From positions 1 to 38,253 of the forward strand of contig JAUQOW010000011.1 of assembly GCA_030550675.1 (NCBI GenBank): a stretch of DNA of 38,253 nucleotides, written 5' to 3'. A program made the position numbers and the translations under genes. The DNA is from Chloroflexota bacterium (lineage in GTDB: Bacteria; Chloroflexota; Chloroflexia; Chloroflexales; Roseiflexaceae). Below the pieces are notes generated by a model. It saw nothing but the letters and a program-made list of their open reading frames with translations. It was not told the DNA's origin and ran no database searches. This document shows positions 1 through 8,688 of the stretch, piece by piece. Position 1 is the first letter of the stretch, and each line of letters opens with the position of its first letter.

Positions 1-82
1 CAATTGAAAAGGTGGGTCGCTCCGCATCAAGCGTTCGCTGGTCGCGGGGACGCGCCTGCGTCACAGGTTCAACGAGGGTCAT
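1..82 (-). CDS. Unrecognised protein, N-terminal fragment
   Basis: The first 27 codons of a minus-strand gene run off the left edge (MTLVEPVTQARP...). I favour the ATG at 82 because AGGAGA lies 10 bases upstream. An in-frame ATG at 136 with AAAGGG seven bases upstream would add 18 residues. A TACAAT hexamer (complement of 151-156) could be a -10 box; a transcript starting there would leave almost no leader for the 136 start, which is a second reason to prefer 82. The visible part is polar, with no signal peptide or motif. I do not recognise the family. Confidence 0.45.
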   Translation of the reverse strand, partial: MTLVEPVTQARPRDQRTLDAERPTFSI

Positions 83-309
83 ACGGGGATGGTCTCCTGA
101 AAAGATGTCCTTTCCGGTCAGCACGCCTATGCTCATCGTCGCGCCCTTTCATTGTAGCATATGCCTGGAATGATTGTGACACGCAAGCGTGACATGAGGA
201 TGATGCAGGATCATGCACCGGATATGACGTTTGTCATTTTTGTAGCCCGGCGGTTGGGGAGGATTGAGAAGGGACGCCTCTACAATGCCTGCTGCCTGTT
301 GCTTCCCTC

Positions 310-435
310 TAATAGGAAGAACAACCAGATATTGGACAATCCTCGTGATCGGCGTTGGCTTCGACAGGCTCAGCCAGCGCCAACCGCTCCAAAGGTGCAG
401 GCTCGATTGTCCAGATTTTATTTGATCGCACTATA
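310..435. mobile_element. MITE-like element, copy 1 (shortened)
   Basis: The element starts AATAGGAAGAACAACCAGAT and ends in an imperfect inverted copy of that sequence (to 435). It matches the better copy at 8689-8837 through the left end, the core GGCGTTGGCTTCGACA and the segment ACCGCTCCA-AGGT-CAGG. It lacks about 25 bp of the core, the second arm of the inner inverted repeat. It encodes no protein. The ends have drifted more than in copy 2, so this copy is probably older. Confidence 0.6.
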
Positions 436-628
436 AGACCCTTGAAGTCTGGACATGCACAAGCGCAGAGCAAAGATCCTCTCGCCGGCAAGACTCCACG
501 GCTGACACTGACCCACTGGAGAAGACCTCAAGGGTCGGGCGCGTCTTTGACCTTCTGCAGGCGCGGCAGCGCTGCGCCTCTACCACGCGCTGGCGTGATG
601 TCCTAATGGGTGCGGCGGTGCGATGCCC

Positions 629-715
629 CGGCGCACGCGGTGGCACACCCCACGGGCGAGGCGTCGCCTCGGCGCACGCAATGGTACACCCCACGGGCGA
701 GGCGTCGCCTCGCCC
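629..715. repeat. Tandem 41-bp repeat with GC-rich hairpins, likely polA terminator
   Basis: Two head-to-tail copies of a 41-bp unit (629-669 and 670-710) differ at only a few bases. Each contains a hairpin. The second is perfect: GGGCGAGGC, loop GTC, GCCTCGCCC (695-715). The first has one mismatch. The array begins about 15 bases past the polA stop codon, so it may end or protect that transcript, although no T-run follows. Inferred: a REP-like dispersed palindrome. Confidence 0.6.
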
Positions 716-730
716 CTACGATACACCGGA

Positions 731-3670
731 TCACACCGGCGTCAGTTCTTCCCAATTCGGTCCTTTTTCGATCTCGACGCGCAGCGGGACGGCGAACGGC
801 GGGTGCATGTCGCTCAACACCCCTTCCATCCGGTCGCGCACCAGCGCCACTACTTCGTCCACTTCCGCTTCCGGCGCTTCAAAGATCAGCTCGTCGTGGA
901 CCTGGAGCAGCATCCGGGTGCGCAGATCGCGGCGGCGCAGTTCGGCATCGACGGCGATCATCGCCAGTTTCATGATGTCCGCCGCTGTAGACTGGATCGG
1001 ATGGTTGATCGCCTCGCGCTCGGCAGCCTGGCGTCGCGGACCGGAGGTGCGCAGGTCGAACATAGGGCGACGGCGACCGAAGAGCGATTGCACGTACCCT
1101 TCGTTCCTTCCGGTTTCCAGCGTGCGGTCAATGTAGTCGCGGATGCGGGGAAACTCATTGAACAGGCTGTCGATCAGGGCGCGCGCCTGTTCGCGCGAAA
1201 TGCCCAGGCGCTGCGCCAGCCCAAACGGGCTGATGCCATAGATGACGCCGAAGACGACAGTTTTGGCGATCCGCCGCTGATTCTTATCCACAGCATTGAA
1301 GCCGACGCCGAACAGACGCGCAGCAGTGGCGGCGTGAATGTCGCGCCCCTCGATAAACGTCTGGATCAGGTTCGGATCGCCGGTGATATGCGCCAGCACA
1401 CGCAACTCGATCTGCGAATAGTCAGCAGCGATCAGCACGTGCCCCGGCGCTGCGATAAAGCCGCGCCGCACCTCGCGTCCCTCTTCGGTGCGGGTCGGAA
1501 TATTTTGCAGGTTGGGCGAATTGCTGCTCAACCGCCCCGTCGCTGTGCCGAGCTGATTGAAATCGGTGTGGACTCTGCCGGTCTCCGGGTTAACGAGCGC
1601 CGGAAGCTCATCAACATAGGTCGATTTGAGTTTGCTCAGGCGACGGTGGCGCAGGATCAACTCGATGATGCCGGTCGTGTCGCTTGCCTGCAATTCCTCA
1701 AGCGCCTGCGCCGTCAGCGAGTAGCGCCCCGTCCGCGTGCGGTCGAGACCGGTGGTGGGCAGGTTGATCTTGGGACCGAACAGCACCTCGCTCAACTGAT
1801 CGCCAGAGTGGATGTTGAACGTTTGCCCGGCGATGGCGAAGATCTGCCGCTCGATCTCTGCAAGTTCCCGCCCCATGCGCTCGCCAAGCGCTCGCATATA
1901 TGGAACATCGAGCAGAATACCCGCCTGCTCCATCCGCACCAGCACCGGAACGAGCGGCATTTCCAGGCGATAGAAAATATCGGCGACGCTGCCAGCGGCG
2001 CGCAGTTTCGCTTCCAGCACCGGTTTCAGGCGCAGCGTCATATCGGCGTCGGCGGCGGCATACGGCGTGGCGCGCGCAATCGGCACCTCGGCGAAGGTGA
2101 CCTGGCTTTTTCCCTTGCCAATCAGGTCGCCAATCACATCGAGCGGCTCAGCGAGTTCCAGTTCATAGAACGCCAGGTCTTTCAGGTTGCGGCGTTTGTC
2201 GAGCAGCCCGGCTGCCAGCATGGTATCGAACGACAGACCGGCGACCGGGATTCCGGCGCGTTCCAGCACTTCAATGTCGAACTTGGCGTGATGGGCGATC
2301 TTGGGGCGCGCTGGATCGGCGAAGAACGGACGCAGCGCCGCGATCACTCGCTCACGCGGCAGTTGCGCCTCGCCGGTGGTATGCCCCACCGGAATGTACC
2401 ATGCCCGACCGGGAACCGTCGCCAGCGAAATGCCGACAAGGTCATCGCGCAACGGGTTCATGCCGAGCGTCTCAGTGTCGAACGCAATCAGCGGCGCAGC
2501 GGCAAGTTCGGCAATCACCGCTTCCAGGTCCTCGTCGCTGCACGCGGCGCGGTATTCGCCCGGCGCTGCGCGCAGCGGCGCTTCGACATGCGCGACGCGC
2601 GGCGGCGCAGTCTCCATATCGCCGAACAGGGTCAACTGCTGCGGTTCGGGAGAAGACCCAGACGTGGCAGGCGCTTCCGGCGCAAACATATCGACCTGGG
2701 GCGGCGGCGACGGTTCCGCTTGTGGCGGGGACGGCAACGGTTGCGGCGCCGGCGGCAACGATTGCACAGCGGTCGTGTTGCCGGTGGGAGGGAGGCGTTT
2801 GACGAGCGACGCACCAAACTCGAGTTCCTGAAAGATCGCAATCACCCTGCTGCGGTCGTAGTCGGCAAGCGTCGCTGCCGCGAGGTTGAGCGTCACCGGC
2901 GCGTCACACACGATCGTCGCCAGTTTCTTGCTGAAGAGCGCGATGTCACGCTGCCCTTCAAGATGCTTCCGGTAGCGCTTTGGCGCTTCGTCCAGATGGT
3001 CGTACAGATTCTCGATCGTGCCGAACTGATTGAGCAGCGCAATCGCGCCAGCCTCGCCGATGCCCTTGACGCCAGGAATATTGTCGGACGGATCGCCCTT
3101 CAAGCCGCGCAGATCAGCGAGTTGATCGGGACGCAGCCCTTTGTAGCGTTCCGCAACTTCTGCAACGCCGTAGCGCGTGATTGTTTTCGGTCCGCGGAGG
3201 TACGGATTGTTGAGGAGCACGGTCACGTGCTCGTTGACCAGTTGGAGCGTATCGGTATCGCCGGTAAGGATCAGGACATCAACGCCGCGTTCAGTCGCCT
3301 GGCGCGCCAGCGTGCCGATGACATCGTCGGCTTCGTACCCTTCAGCGGTGTAGATCGGAATATCGAACGCCGCCAGCACCTGTTTGATACGTTCGAGTTG
3401 CTGCTCGAACTCCGCCGGGGTTTCGGCGCGGTTCGCCTTGTATTCGGCGTACAGTTCGTCGCGGAAGGTTTTGCCGACATCGAACGCCACCGCTGCGTAC
3501 TCCGGGCGATACTCCTCGATGGCGCTGAGCATCGCCGAGGTAAACCCATAGACCGCATAGGTCGGCTCGCCGGTCGAGGAGCGCAACCCGGCTTCCGCCA
3601 GCGCGTGAAAGGCGCGATACGCCAGCGCATGACCATCGATCAGCAGTAGCAACGGACGGTTCGATTCCAC
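731..3670 (-). CDS. polA: DNA polymerase I
   Basis: This 979-residue family A polymerase fills gaps and removes RNA primers in replication and repair. Residues 1-290 are the 5'-nuclease domain (LLLIDGHALAYRAF; GDPSDNIPGVKGIG). A proline-rich linker follows at about 300-345. The 3'-5' exonuclease domain keeps its acidic residues (AFDTETLG near 397, HHAKFD, YAAADAD), so proofreading should work. The polymerase domain has ADYSQIELR (near 752), the O-helix RRIAKTVVFGVIYG with phenylalanine, and QVHDELIFE (near 925). The start is GTG with only a weak Shine-Dalgarno site. A good promoter lies just upstream (3716-3744). Confidence 0.97.
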   Translation of the reverse strand: MESNRPLLLLIDGHALAYRAFHALAEAGLRSSTGEPTYAVYGFTSAMLSAIEEYRPEYAAVAFDVGKTFRDELYAEYKANRAETPAEFEQQLERIKQVLAAFDIPIYTAEGYEADDVIGTLARQATERGVDVLILTGDTDTLQLVNEHVTVLLNNPYLRGPKTITRYGVAEVAERYKGLRPDQLADLRGLKGDPSDNIPGVKGIGEAGAIALLNQFGTIENLYDHLDEAPKRYRKHLEGQRDIALFSKKLATIVCDAPVTLNLAAATLADYDRSRVIAIFQELEFGASLVKRLPPTGNTTAVQSLPPAPQPLPSPPQAEPSPPPQVDMFAPEAPATSGSSPEPQQLTLFGDMETAPPRVAHVEAPLRAAPGEYRAACSDEDLEAVIAELAAAPLIAFDTETLGMNPLRDDLVGISLATVPGRAWYIPVGHTTGEAQLPRERVIAALRPFFADPARPKIAHHAKFDIEVLERAGIPVAGLSFDTMLAAGLLDKRRNLKDLAFYELELAEPLDVIGDLIGKGKSQVTFAEVPIARATPYAAADADMTLRLKPVLEAKLRAAGSVADIFYRLEMPLVPVLVRMEQAGILLDVPYMRALGERMGRELAEIERQIFAIAGQTFNIHSGDQLSEVLFGPKINLPTTGLDRTRTGRYSLTAQALEELQASDTTGIIELILRHRRLSKLKSTYVDELPALVNPETGRVHTDFNQLGTATGRLSSNSPNLQNIPTRTEEGREVRRGFIAAPGHVLIAADYSQIELRVLAHITGDPNLIQTFIEGRDIHAATAARLFGVGFNAVDKNQRRIAKTVVFGVIYGISPFGLAQRLGISREQARALIDSLFNEFPRIRDYIDRTLETGRNEGYVQSLFGRRRPMFDLRTSGPRRQAAEREAINHPIQSTAADIMKLAMIAVDAELRRRDLRTRMLLQVHDELIFEAPEAEVDEVVALVRDRMEGVLSDMHPPFAVPLRVEIEKGPNWEELTPV

Positions 3671-3715
3671 AGAACGCTCACTTCGCCATCCGGCGCTTCA
3701 GCGAGTAACACGGAT

Positions 3716-3744
3716 ATTCTAGCGCATTCTGTGGAGCGAGACAA
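3716..3744 (-). promoter_or_regulatory. Sigma-70-type promoter of polA
   Basis: Read on the minus strand: -35 TTGTCT (3744-3739), 17-base spacer, -10 TAGAAT (3721-3716). The -10 ends 46 bases before the polA GTG. The match and spacing are good; no experiment is implied. Confidence 0.6.
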
Positions 3745-3998
3745 ACGATCTGACGAAAAACGCGCCCTGATGGACTTTGAATCATTATTCCGCTATCCGT
3801 CTCCCTGCCCGGTGGTTGACGGTTTTTGAGACATTATTCCTCTATCCGCCTCACCGCCTGGCGGCTGAAGCCGCAGGCTACGGGCGCCAGGCTCAACTGC
3901 ACGGGCTGGACCGGGCGACACGGTTTCCCGACAGCCTTCACACTCGATACTGTTTGAAGAAACTCACACAAAGGCGCGAAGGTTTTGGAACGCGCTGA
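3745..3998. other. Intergenic region, short direct repeats
   Basis: No gene is seen. The sequence ATTATTCC-CTATCCG occurs twice (about 3782 and 3834), and octamer units ACACAAAG GCGCGAAG lie at 3966-3981, next to the 3' end of the minus-strand transporter genes. Confidence 0.5.
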
Positions 3999-4076
3999 TT
4001 ACGCGACATTTCGCAACTCCTCGCGCACAATGCGCCGCAGCAACTCTTCCAGCGATTGCCGCTCGATATATTTCAT
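3999..4076 (-). CDS. Possible 25-residue peptide coupled to the ABC permease
   Basis: An ATG overlaps the permease stop codon (TGATG) and opens a 25-codon frame, [20 protein letters not shown].., ending in TAA. The peptide would be a charged amphipathic helix with leucine/isoleucine spacing. GGAGG lies only two bases from the ATG, too close for a good ribosome site, so translation would depend on stop-start coupling. It may be the remnant of a longer gene. I do not recognise it. Confidence 0.3.
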   Translation of the reverse strand: MKYIERQSLEELLRRIVREELRNVA

Positions 4077-4909
4077 CACCTCCGCGCCAGCAGCGCCTCA
4101 CGCGCCATTGTGCGCATCCCCAACCAGATCATCGCGGCATCGATCAGCCACAGCGCGAGTCCTACGGCAAGCGCCACACCCACGCTCATATAGAGCACGC
4201 CGGTCACCTGCCCGATCACCAGCGCCAGCACCAACACCACCAGCGAGCCGCTGATCTGATACGCCTCCATAAAGGTCTGAACCCTGGCGGAGATCATGAC
4301 GGTGACCGCCATGCCCAGCACGGCGATGGCTGGCGCCACCCACAGCATCAGGGGGCGCCACGCGGCTGGCGGGAACCAGATGCGTCCCATCGCGTGCCAG
4401 CTCGCGCCATTCACCACCACCCCGTACACCAGGAACCCCAGCCACCCCAGCGCGACGGCGGGCGCCACCGACGCCAGCATCTTCCCCAGGAAGAGTTCCG
4501 TATCCGAAGCCGGGGTGTAGATCAGCGCCTCGATGGTCTTCCGCTCCTTCTCACCGACGAACGAATCGGCAGCCACGATGGTCGAGAGCATCAACGGCAG
4601 GATCAGCATGAAGAGCGCAAAAAAGTAGCCGATCATCAGTACGATCCAGGCCTGCTGCTCGTTCAGCCCTGCCAGTTCATCCGCCAGCGCCGGAATGTTC
4701 TCCTTCATCATCTGCACCGGACCCTCCGTGGAGAACAGCGGTATCGTCGTGAAATCGAGCAGAGCTGGCGCGAGAATGATGAACAGCGGCAGCAGAACGA
4801 TGAAGACCAGCGGAACGATGATCGCCGGAACCAGGGCAGCCCGGTTCTGCGCCACCTCCTTGAGATCTTTCAGGGCAATGGCAATGGTTCGCAGGACGCG
4901 CCAGTGCAT
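4076..4909 (-). CDS. ABC-2 type transporter permease
   Basis: A 277-residue integral membrane protein, [20 protein letters not shown].., with about six hydrophobic segments (near residues 25-50, 95-120, 150-175, 185-205, 215-240, 245-265). The arrangement and the [14 protein letters not shown] cytoplasmic element after the second segment are typical of ABC-2 export permeases of the CcmB/NatB kind. GGGAGGGG lies seven bases upstream of the ATG. The start overlaps the end of the ATPase gene, the usual ATPase-permease order. The partner ATPase is frameshifted while this gene is intact, so the permease may be an orphan or use another ATPase. Substrate unknown. Confidence 0.85.
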   Translation of the reverse strand: MHWRVLRTIAIALKDLKEVAQNRAALVPAIIVPLVFIVLLPLFIILAPALLDFTTIPLFSTEGPVQMMKENIPALADELAGLNEQQAWIVLMIGYFFALFMLILPLMLSTIVAADSFVGEKERKTIEALIYTPASDTELFLGKMLASVAPAVALGWLGFLVYGVVVNGASWHAMGRIWFPPAAWRPLMLWVAPAIAVLGMAVTVMISARVQTFMEAYQISGSLVVLVLALVIGQVTGVLYMSVGVALAVGLALWLIDAAMIWLGMRTMAREALLARR

Positions 4910-5849
4910 GACAGCCCCTCCCGTTGCTGTTGCTGCAGCTCGAAATAGACATCTTCCAGCGAGTACTGGCGCGGGTTGACCCGCATGATCGACGCGCCCC
5001 GCGCTGCCAGACACGCCACCACTGCCGGAATTGCATCGTCGCACCACGCGCACCGCCAGGCGCTCACCATCACGCTGCACATCGCTCACGCCGCGCACCG
5101 ACCAGAGGGCATCGGCGACGGCGTCCGCCAGCGGCGCTCTGAACTCAATATCGACCCACACTCCCGACCACAGCGTGCGCGCCAGTTCCACCGGCGCGCC
5201 AGGCGCCAGCAGGCGCCCCTGATTCATCACCGCCACACGATCACACAGACGTTGCGCTTCGTTCAGATTGTGGGTGCAGAGGCAGACCGTGCGCCCCTGC
5301 TGATGGCTGAGCTGCTGGATCATCTGCGTCACGTGGCGCGCTGCTTCGGGATCGAGGCCAGAGGTTGGCTCGTCCAGGAAGAGGAGGGGCGGTTCGTGGA
5401 TCAGGGCGCGCGCCAGCGCCAGCCGTTGCTTCATGCCTCTGCTGAACGTGGTGACCCGATCATTGGCGCGCCGGGAGAGATCGAAGAAATCCAGCGCCTC
5501 GTCCACACGCTGAGCCAGCTGGGATTCGGGCACACCGTACAAAGCGTCGCAGAGACCAGATCATCACAGGCAGTCAACCCTCGTAGAGCGAAGGGGTCTC
5601 GCTCAGCACGCCGGTCTGCTGGCGAAATGCGCTTCCCTGCGTCACCGGATCGAGCCCCAGCACCTGCATCTGTCCTTCGGAGGGGGTCAGGACGCCGTTG
5701 AGCAGGCGCGCAGTCGTTGTCTTGCCGGCGCCGTTAGGTCCGAGCAGACCGAAGACCTCACCCTCTTCGACGCAGAAGGTCACGCCATCCACGGCGGTAA
5801 TGGAGCCGAAGCGGCGCGTCAGGCGCTCAACATGAATCACAGCAGTCAT
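4870..5849 (-). pseudogene. ABC transporter ATPase, broken by frameshifts
   Basis: An ABC-2 exporter ATPase in pieces. The first 91 codons, from ATG 5849 behind AAGGAG, carry Walker A (LLGPNGAGKTTT) and end at a premature stop right after TPSLYEG (5574). A short stretch in another frame ([12 protein letters not shown]) bridges to the third piece from about 5542 (YGVPESQL..). That piece has the signature region ([15 protein letters not shown]), Walker B (LLFLDEP) and the H-loop (CTHNLNE). Near 5030 the frame shifts again, to [25 protein letters not shown], the expected C-terminus. At least three single-base-type shifts are therefore needed to rebuild one protein. Each motif is otherwise well kept, so the damage is recent or is sequencing error. 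Confidence 0.8.
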
Positions 5850-5985
5850 CAGCCGTCTCCTTTTTCGGAGGTCCCCTGGTTAGACGGCTGCGCTGATCGG
5901 GAATGTTGCGTGCGCCAGCGGAGGGGCGCTCCTCGCTCTCAGGGGTGTTTGCCGCGTCCCAAAGCCCTTTTTTCCTCACCCCCCA

Positions 5986-6014
5986 CCCCCTCTCCAGCGG
6001 CGCTGGAGAGGGGG
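5986..6014. repeat. 13-bp perfect hairpin repeat
   Basis: CCCCCTCTCCAGC, loop GGC, and the exact inverted complement. It is preceded by CCTCACCCC. A related hairpin with the same flank in inverted orientation is at 27158-27178, so this is a dispersed intergenic palindrome family. It is not followed by a clear T-run on the plus strand. Confidence 0.65.
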
Positions 6015-6185
6015 ATTATTTTTCAAAGTTCATCAACCGCCGGACGAATAGCATCGGGCGCATTGGCGCAATTTCCTGACCACAATCAACTCAGTGCGAC
6101 TCGCAGCGCGGTTGGTGCGGAGGGCGTGGCGTATTTGGTCAAGGCGTCTGGTCGTTTAATGGAAGAACACGAATGTGGAAATCTC

Positions 6186-6214
6186 TTTCCATCGCACATG
6201 CGGCACTCTATAAT
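6186..6214 (+). promoter_or_regulatory. Promoter-like sequence ahead of HEPN/NTase genes
   Basis: TTTCCA (6186-6191), 17-base spacer, TATAAT (6209-6214). The -10 is perfect and the -35 weak. It lies about 160 bases before the HEPN ATG. Confidence 0.4.
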
Positions 6215-6375
6215 ACGCGCAAAGAATTGGCGGATCTGGCGCCTCCGTATGGGAGGACCTTTCTTCGCAGCGCCTGTCAGCGTGAGCCGGTCGCCGCAGC
6301 GGAGATGGTCAGAGTGATAGTAAAGTTAGCAGTGCGAGAAAGCCCCTGAAGCCCGATACCCGGAACTGGCTTGAT

Positions 6376-6735
6376 ATGTCCGAGTATGATGTGGAAACCG
6401 CACGCCACATGCTGGCAACCGGGCGTTATCTCTACGTTGTGTTTATGTGTCACCTTGCGCTCGAAAAGATGCTCAAGGCGCACGTTACCGCAGTCACGTA
6501 GTCTGTTCCGCCCAAAACGCATGACTTGATTTATCTGGTCAAGCAGAGCGGACTGGCTATCCCACAGACCTATTTGGATTTCATCGGCAAGATCAACAAT
6601 GCCAGCGTGCCCACACGGTATCCGGATGATCTGCCAAAGATGATCGCGCAGTACCCAGAGTCTGTTGTCCGTGATTATCTGGAGCGAACGGAGGAGGTGC
6701 TTCAATGGTTGAAACAACACCCGAACTTAAGATGA
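6376..6735 (+). pseudogene. HEPN-domain protein interrupted by an in-frame stop
   Basis: One continuous frame encodes a HEPN protein of the PF05168/COG2250 kind: MSEYDVETARHML.., then LALEKMLKAH, then KTHDLIYLVKQ, and the tail RYPDDLPKM..YLERTEEVLQWLK. Codon 42 is TAG (6499-6501). The parts before and after it are in the same frame and together make a normal length of about 119 residues. HEPN proteins paired with MNT nucleotidyltransferases are RNase toxins or relatives. Here the stop would inactivate the protein unless read through. The frame stays open about 90 bases upstream (DTRNWLDMSEYD resembles the usual N-terminus) without a normal start codon, so the true start may also be lost. Confidence 0.75.
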
Positions 6736-7034
6736 TTATTCAACGTTTTCGCGCCGAACTGAAGAACATGGGCATTCATTGCGAACAAATTCTTCTCTTT
6801 GGCTCACAGGCAACAGGTTCCGCGAGAGAAGGAAGCGACATCGATCTGTTTGTCGTTTCGTCCGCTTGGGCGCGCTACAACGACCGTGAGCGGTTCGAGA
6901 TGCTGGGCATTGCGGCGGCGCACATTCTGGCGCCTGTTCAGGCGCGCGGCGTGACGCCTGAGGAGATTGCAACGCATCGCCTGTCGCCGCTCTGGGAGCA
7001 GGTTTTGAACGAACAGGCTATCGTTGTCGCGTAA
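6705..7034 (+). CDS. MNT-type nucleotidyltransferase (antitoxin-like)
   Basis: A 109-residue minimal nucleotidyltransferase. Residues 33-50 hold the family signature GSQATGSAREGSDIDLFV with both metal-binding aspartates. In type VII toxin-antitoxin systems such proteins silence a HEPN toxin, for MntA by adding AMP to it. The ATG has GGAGGAGG seven bases upstream and overlaps the last 31 bases of the HEPN gene, so the two are one transcription unit. Because the HEPN partner carries a stop codon, this gene may be a leftover antitoxin. The assignment to the fold is firm; the antitoxin role is inferred from the pairing. Confidence 0.85.
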   Translation: MVETTPELKMIIQRFRAELKNMGIHCEQILLFGSQATGSAREGSDIDLFVVSSAWARYNDRERFEMLGIAAAHILAPVQARGVTPEEIATHRLSPLWEQVLNEQAIVVA

Positions 7035-7059
7035 CCAGGGCAATACGTTGAGGCTTTTC

Positions 7060-8460
7060 TCACGCCTCGAACACTTCTTTCTCGACAAGCTGCACATCCA
7101 CCGGATACTTGCCGGTGAAGCAGCCATGGCAGAACCCCTTGTTCGCATTGCCGGTTGCGCGAATGAGACCTTCCAGGCTCAGGTACGCCAGGCTATCGAC
7201 CCCCAGGTGATCGCGGATTTCCGGCAGCGTTAACCGATGCGCAATCAACTCCGGGTAGGTCGCCATATCGACGCCGAGGAAGCAGGGGTGTTTGATCGGC
7301 GGCGAAGAGACGCGCATATGCACCTCAACAGCGCCAGCATCGCGCAGCAGCCGCACGATCGGACCCGACGTATTCCCGCGCACAATGCTGTCGTCCACCA
7401 GCACAACGCGCTTGCCTGCCAGGCTATCGCTCAGTGGGTTAAACTTCAACTGCACGCCCAGTTTACGCAGGCGGTCGTCGGGTTGAATGAAGGTGCGACC
7501 GATGTACCGATTCTTGATCAACCCTTCCTGATAGGGAATGCCCGATTCCTGCGCATAGCCAATCGCAGCAGGCACGGCGCTGTCCGGCACGGGAATGACG
7601 ATGTCGGCGTCGGCTGGCGCCTCGCGCGCCAGTTCGCGTCCGGCGGCGACCCGCGCAGCATGCAGCGTCTGCCCGTCCACAATGCTGTCGGGACGGGCAA
7701 AGTAAATATATTCAAACAGGCACATGGCGCGCTGCGGCGCAGGAGAGTGCGCAATCGTGCGCGGACCGCGTTCATCGAACGCCATGATCTCACCTGGCGC
7801 CAGTTCGCGTTCCAGCGTTGCGCCGATGGTTGCCAGCGCGCAGCTCTCCGACGCCACCACCCACCCCCCATTGCCGAGATGCCCGTAGCAGAGCGGGTGC
7901 AGCCCCCACGGATCGCGGACCGCATAGAGCGTATCGCGCGTCAGCACTGTCAGGCAATACGCGCCTTGAGCGCGTATCATGAAGACGCGCAGTTTTTCTT
8001 CCCAGGTGCGCCCCTCGCCGCCTGCCAGCATTTGCGTAATGACTTCGCTATCGCTCGATGATGTCAGACCGACGCCGCGCATCAACAACTCGCGCCGCAG
8101 TTGCGGCGCGTTCGTCAGGTTGCCGTTATGACCGACAGCCAGCGGACCGAGGACGCTCTCGACCACGAAGGGCTGCGCGTTTTGCAGTTTTGAGGAGCCG
8201 GTGGTGGAGTAGCGCGTATGCCCGATGGCGATATGCCCTTTGAGCGGGCGCAGGTTGTCTTCATTGAACACCTGCGCGACCAGCCCCATATCCTTATGGA
8301 GATGGATGCGCCGTCCGTCGGACACCGCGATGCCTGCGCTTTCCTGCCCGCGATGTTGCAGCGCATAGAGACCGAAGAACGTCAGGCGCGCCACGTCCTC
8401 GTGCGGCGCGTAAATGCCAAAAATGCCGCACTCATGCCCTGGCTCGTCGCCCCATGCCAT
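7060..8460 (-). CDS. purF: Amidophosphoribosyltransferase
   Basis: PurF makes 5-phosphoribosylamine from PRPP and glutamine, the first committed step of purine synthesis. The 466-residue protein starts at ATG 8460, with AGGGGG eight bases upstream. A ten-residue propeptide (MAWGDEPGHE) precedes the catalytic cysteine of CGIFGIY, the Bacillus-like class that is trimmed on maturation. The glutaminase domain shows LQHRGQESAG and GHTRYSTTG; the phosphoribosyltransferase domain shows VVLVDDSIVRGNT. Late cysteines (FCHGCFTGKYP) fit the class with an iron-sulfur cluster. A TATAAT (complement of 8570-8575) about 110 bases upstream could be its -10 box. It converges with the nucleotidyltransferase gene, with only 25 bases between. 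Confidence 0.96.
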   Translation of the reverse strand: MAWGDEPGHECGIFGIYAPHEDVARLTFFGLYALQHRGQESAGIAVSDGRRIHLHKDMGLVAQVFNEDNLRPLKGHIAIGHTRYSTTGSSKLQNAQPFVVESVLGPLAVGHNGNLTNAPQLRRELLMRGVGLTSSSDSEVITQMLAGGEGRTWEEKLRVFMIRAQGAYCLTVLTRDTLYAVRDPWGLHPLCYGHLGNGGWVVASESCALATIGATLERELAPGEIMAFDERGPRTIAHSPAPQRAMCLFEYIYFARPDSIVDGQTLHAARVAAGRELAREAPADADIVIPVPDSAVPAAIGYAQESGIPYQEGLIKNRYIGRTFIQPDDRLRKLGVQLKFNPLSDSLAGKRVVLVDDSIVRGNTSGPIVRLLRDAGAVEVHMRVSSPPIKHPCFLGVDMATYPELIAHRLTLPEIRDHLGVDSLAYLSLEGLIRATGNANKGFCHGCFTGKYPVDVQLVEKEVFEA

Positions 8461-8688
8461 GTGATTGCCCCCTGATAATGGATGTGCCGGTTGTGTGGTT
8501 GGATCGACGACGCGCTGATGCGGATGCAATCTTTCCAGGACCGCGCCCTGCCGCAATCCGCGCATGAGTATTATACCGCAATGTCGCCGATAGTTCGCTT
8601 TGCACGCAGCGATATGGCGATTGCTCGCTCAGACTCACCGCGCATCCTGTACAATGGAACAAGAGTTGCACCATATCTCAGGAACGCA

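Larger units (their letters stand above)
83..730. other. Intergenic region with repeats, no gene seen
   Basis: This 650-base stretch has short open frames on both strands but none with a Shine-Dalgarno site and recognisable protein. It holds a MITE-like element (about 310-435), a 17-bp sequence at 523-539 that recurs inverted at 32279-32295, and a tandem hairpin repeat at 629-715 directly behind polA. Confidence 0.6.
5850..6375. other. Intergenic region: hairpin repeat and a promoter
   Basis: No convincing gene. Short frames exist (for example from 5832) but lack ribosome sites and family features. The region holds a long hairpin at 5986-6014 and a promoter-like pair at 6186-6214 that could drive the HEPN/nucleotidyltransferase genes. 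Confidence 0.5.

Noticed and set aside
623-3649. Open frame of 1008 codons on the plus strand
   Set aside because: It lies antisense to polA and results from GC-rich codon bias. Its translation is rich in Arg and Gln with no family signal, while polA has every motif.
5832-6317. Possible 161-codon gene between the ABC ATPase and the HEPN gene
   Set aside because: It runs through a hairpin repeat, has no ribosome site, and the translation resembles no family.
7040-7066. Terminator GAGGC...GCCTC between the nucleotidyltransferase and purF
   Set aside because: The stem is only five pairs and overlaps the end of purF coding sequence; no T-run follows on either strand.
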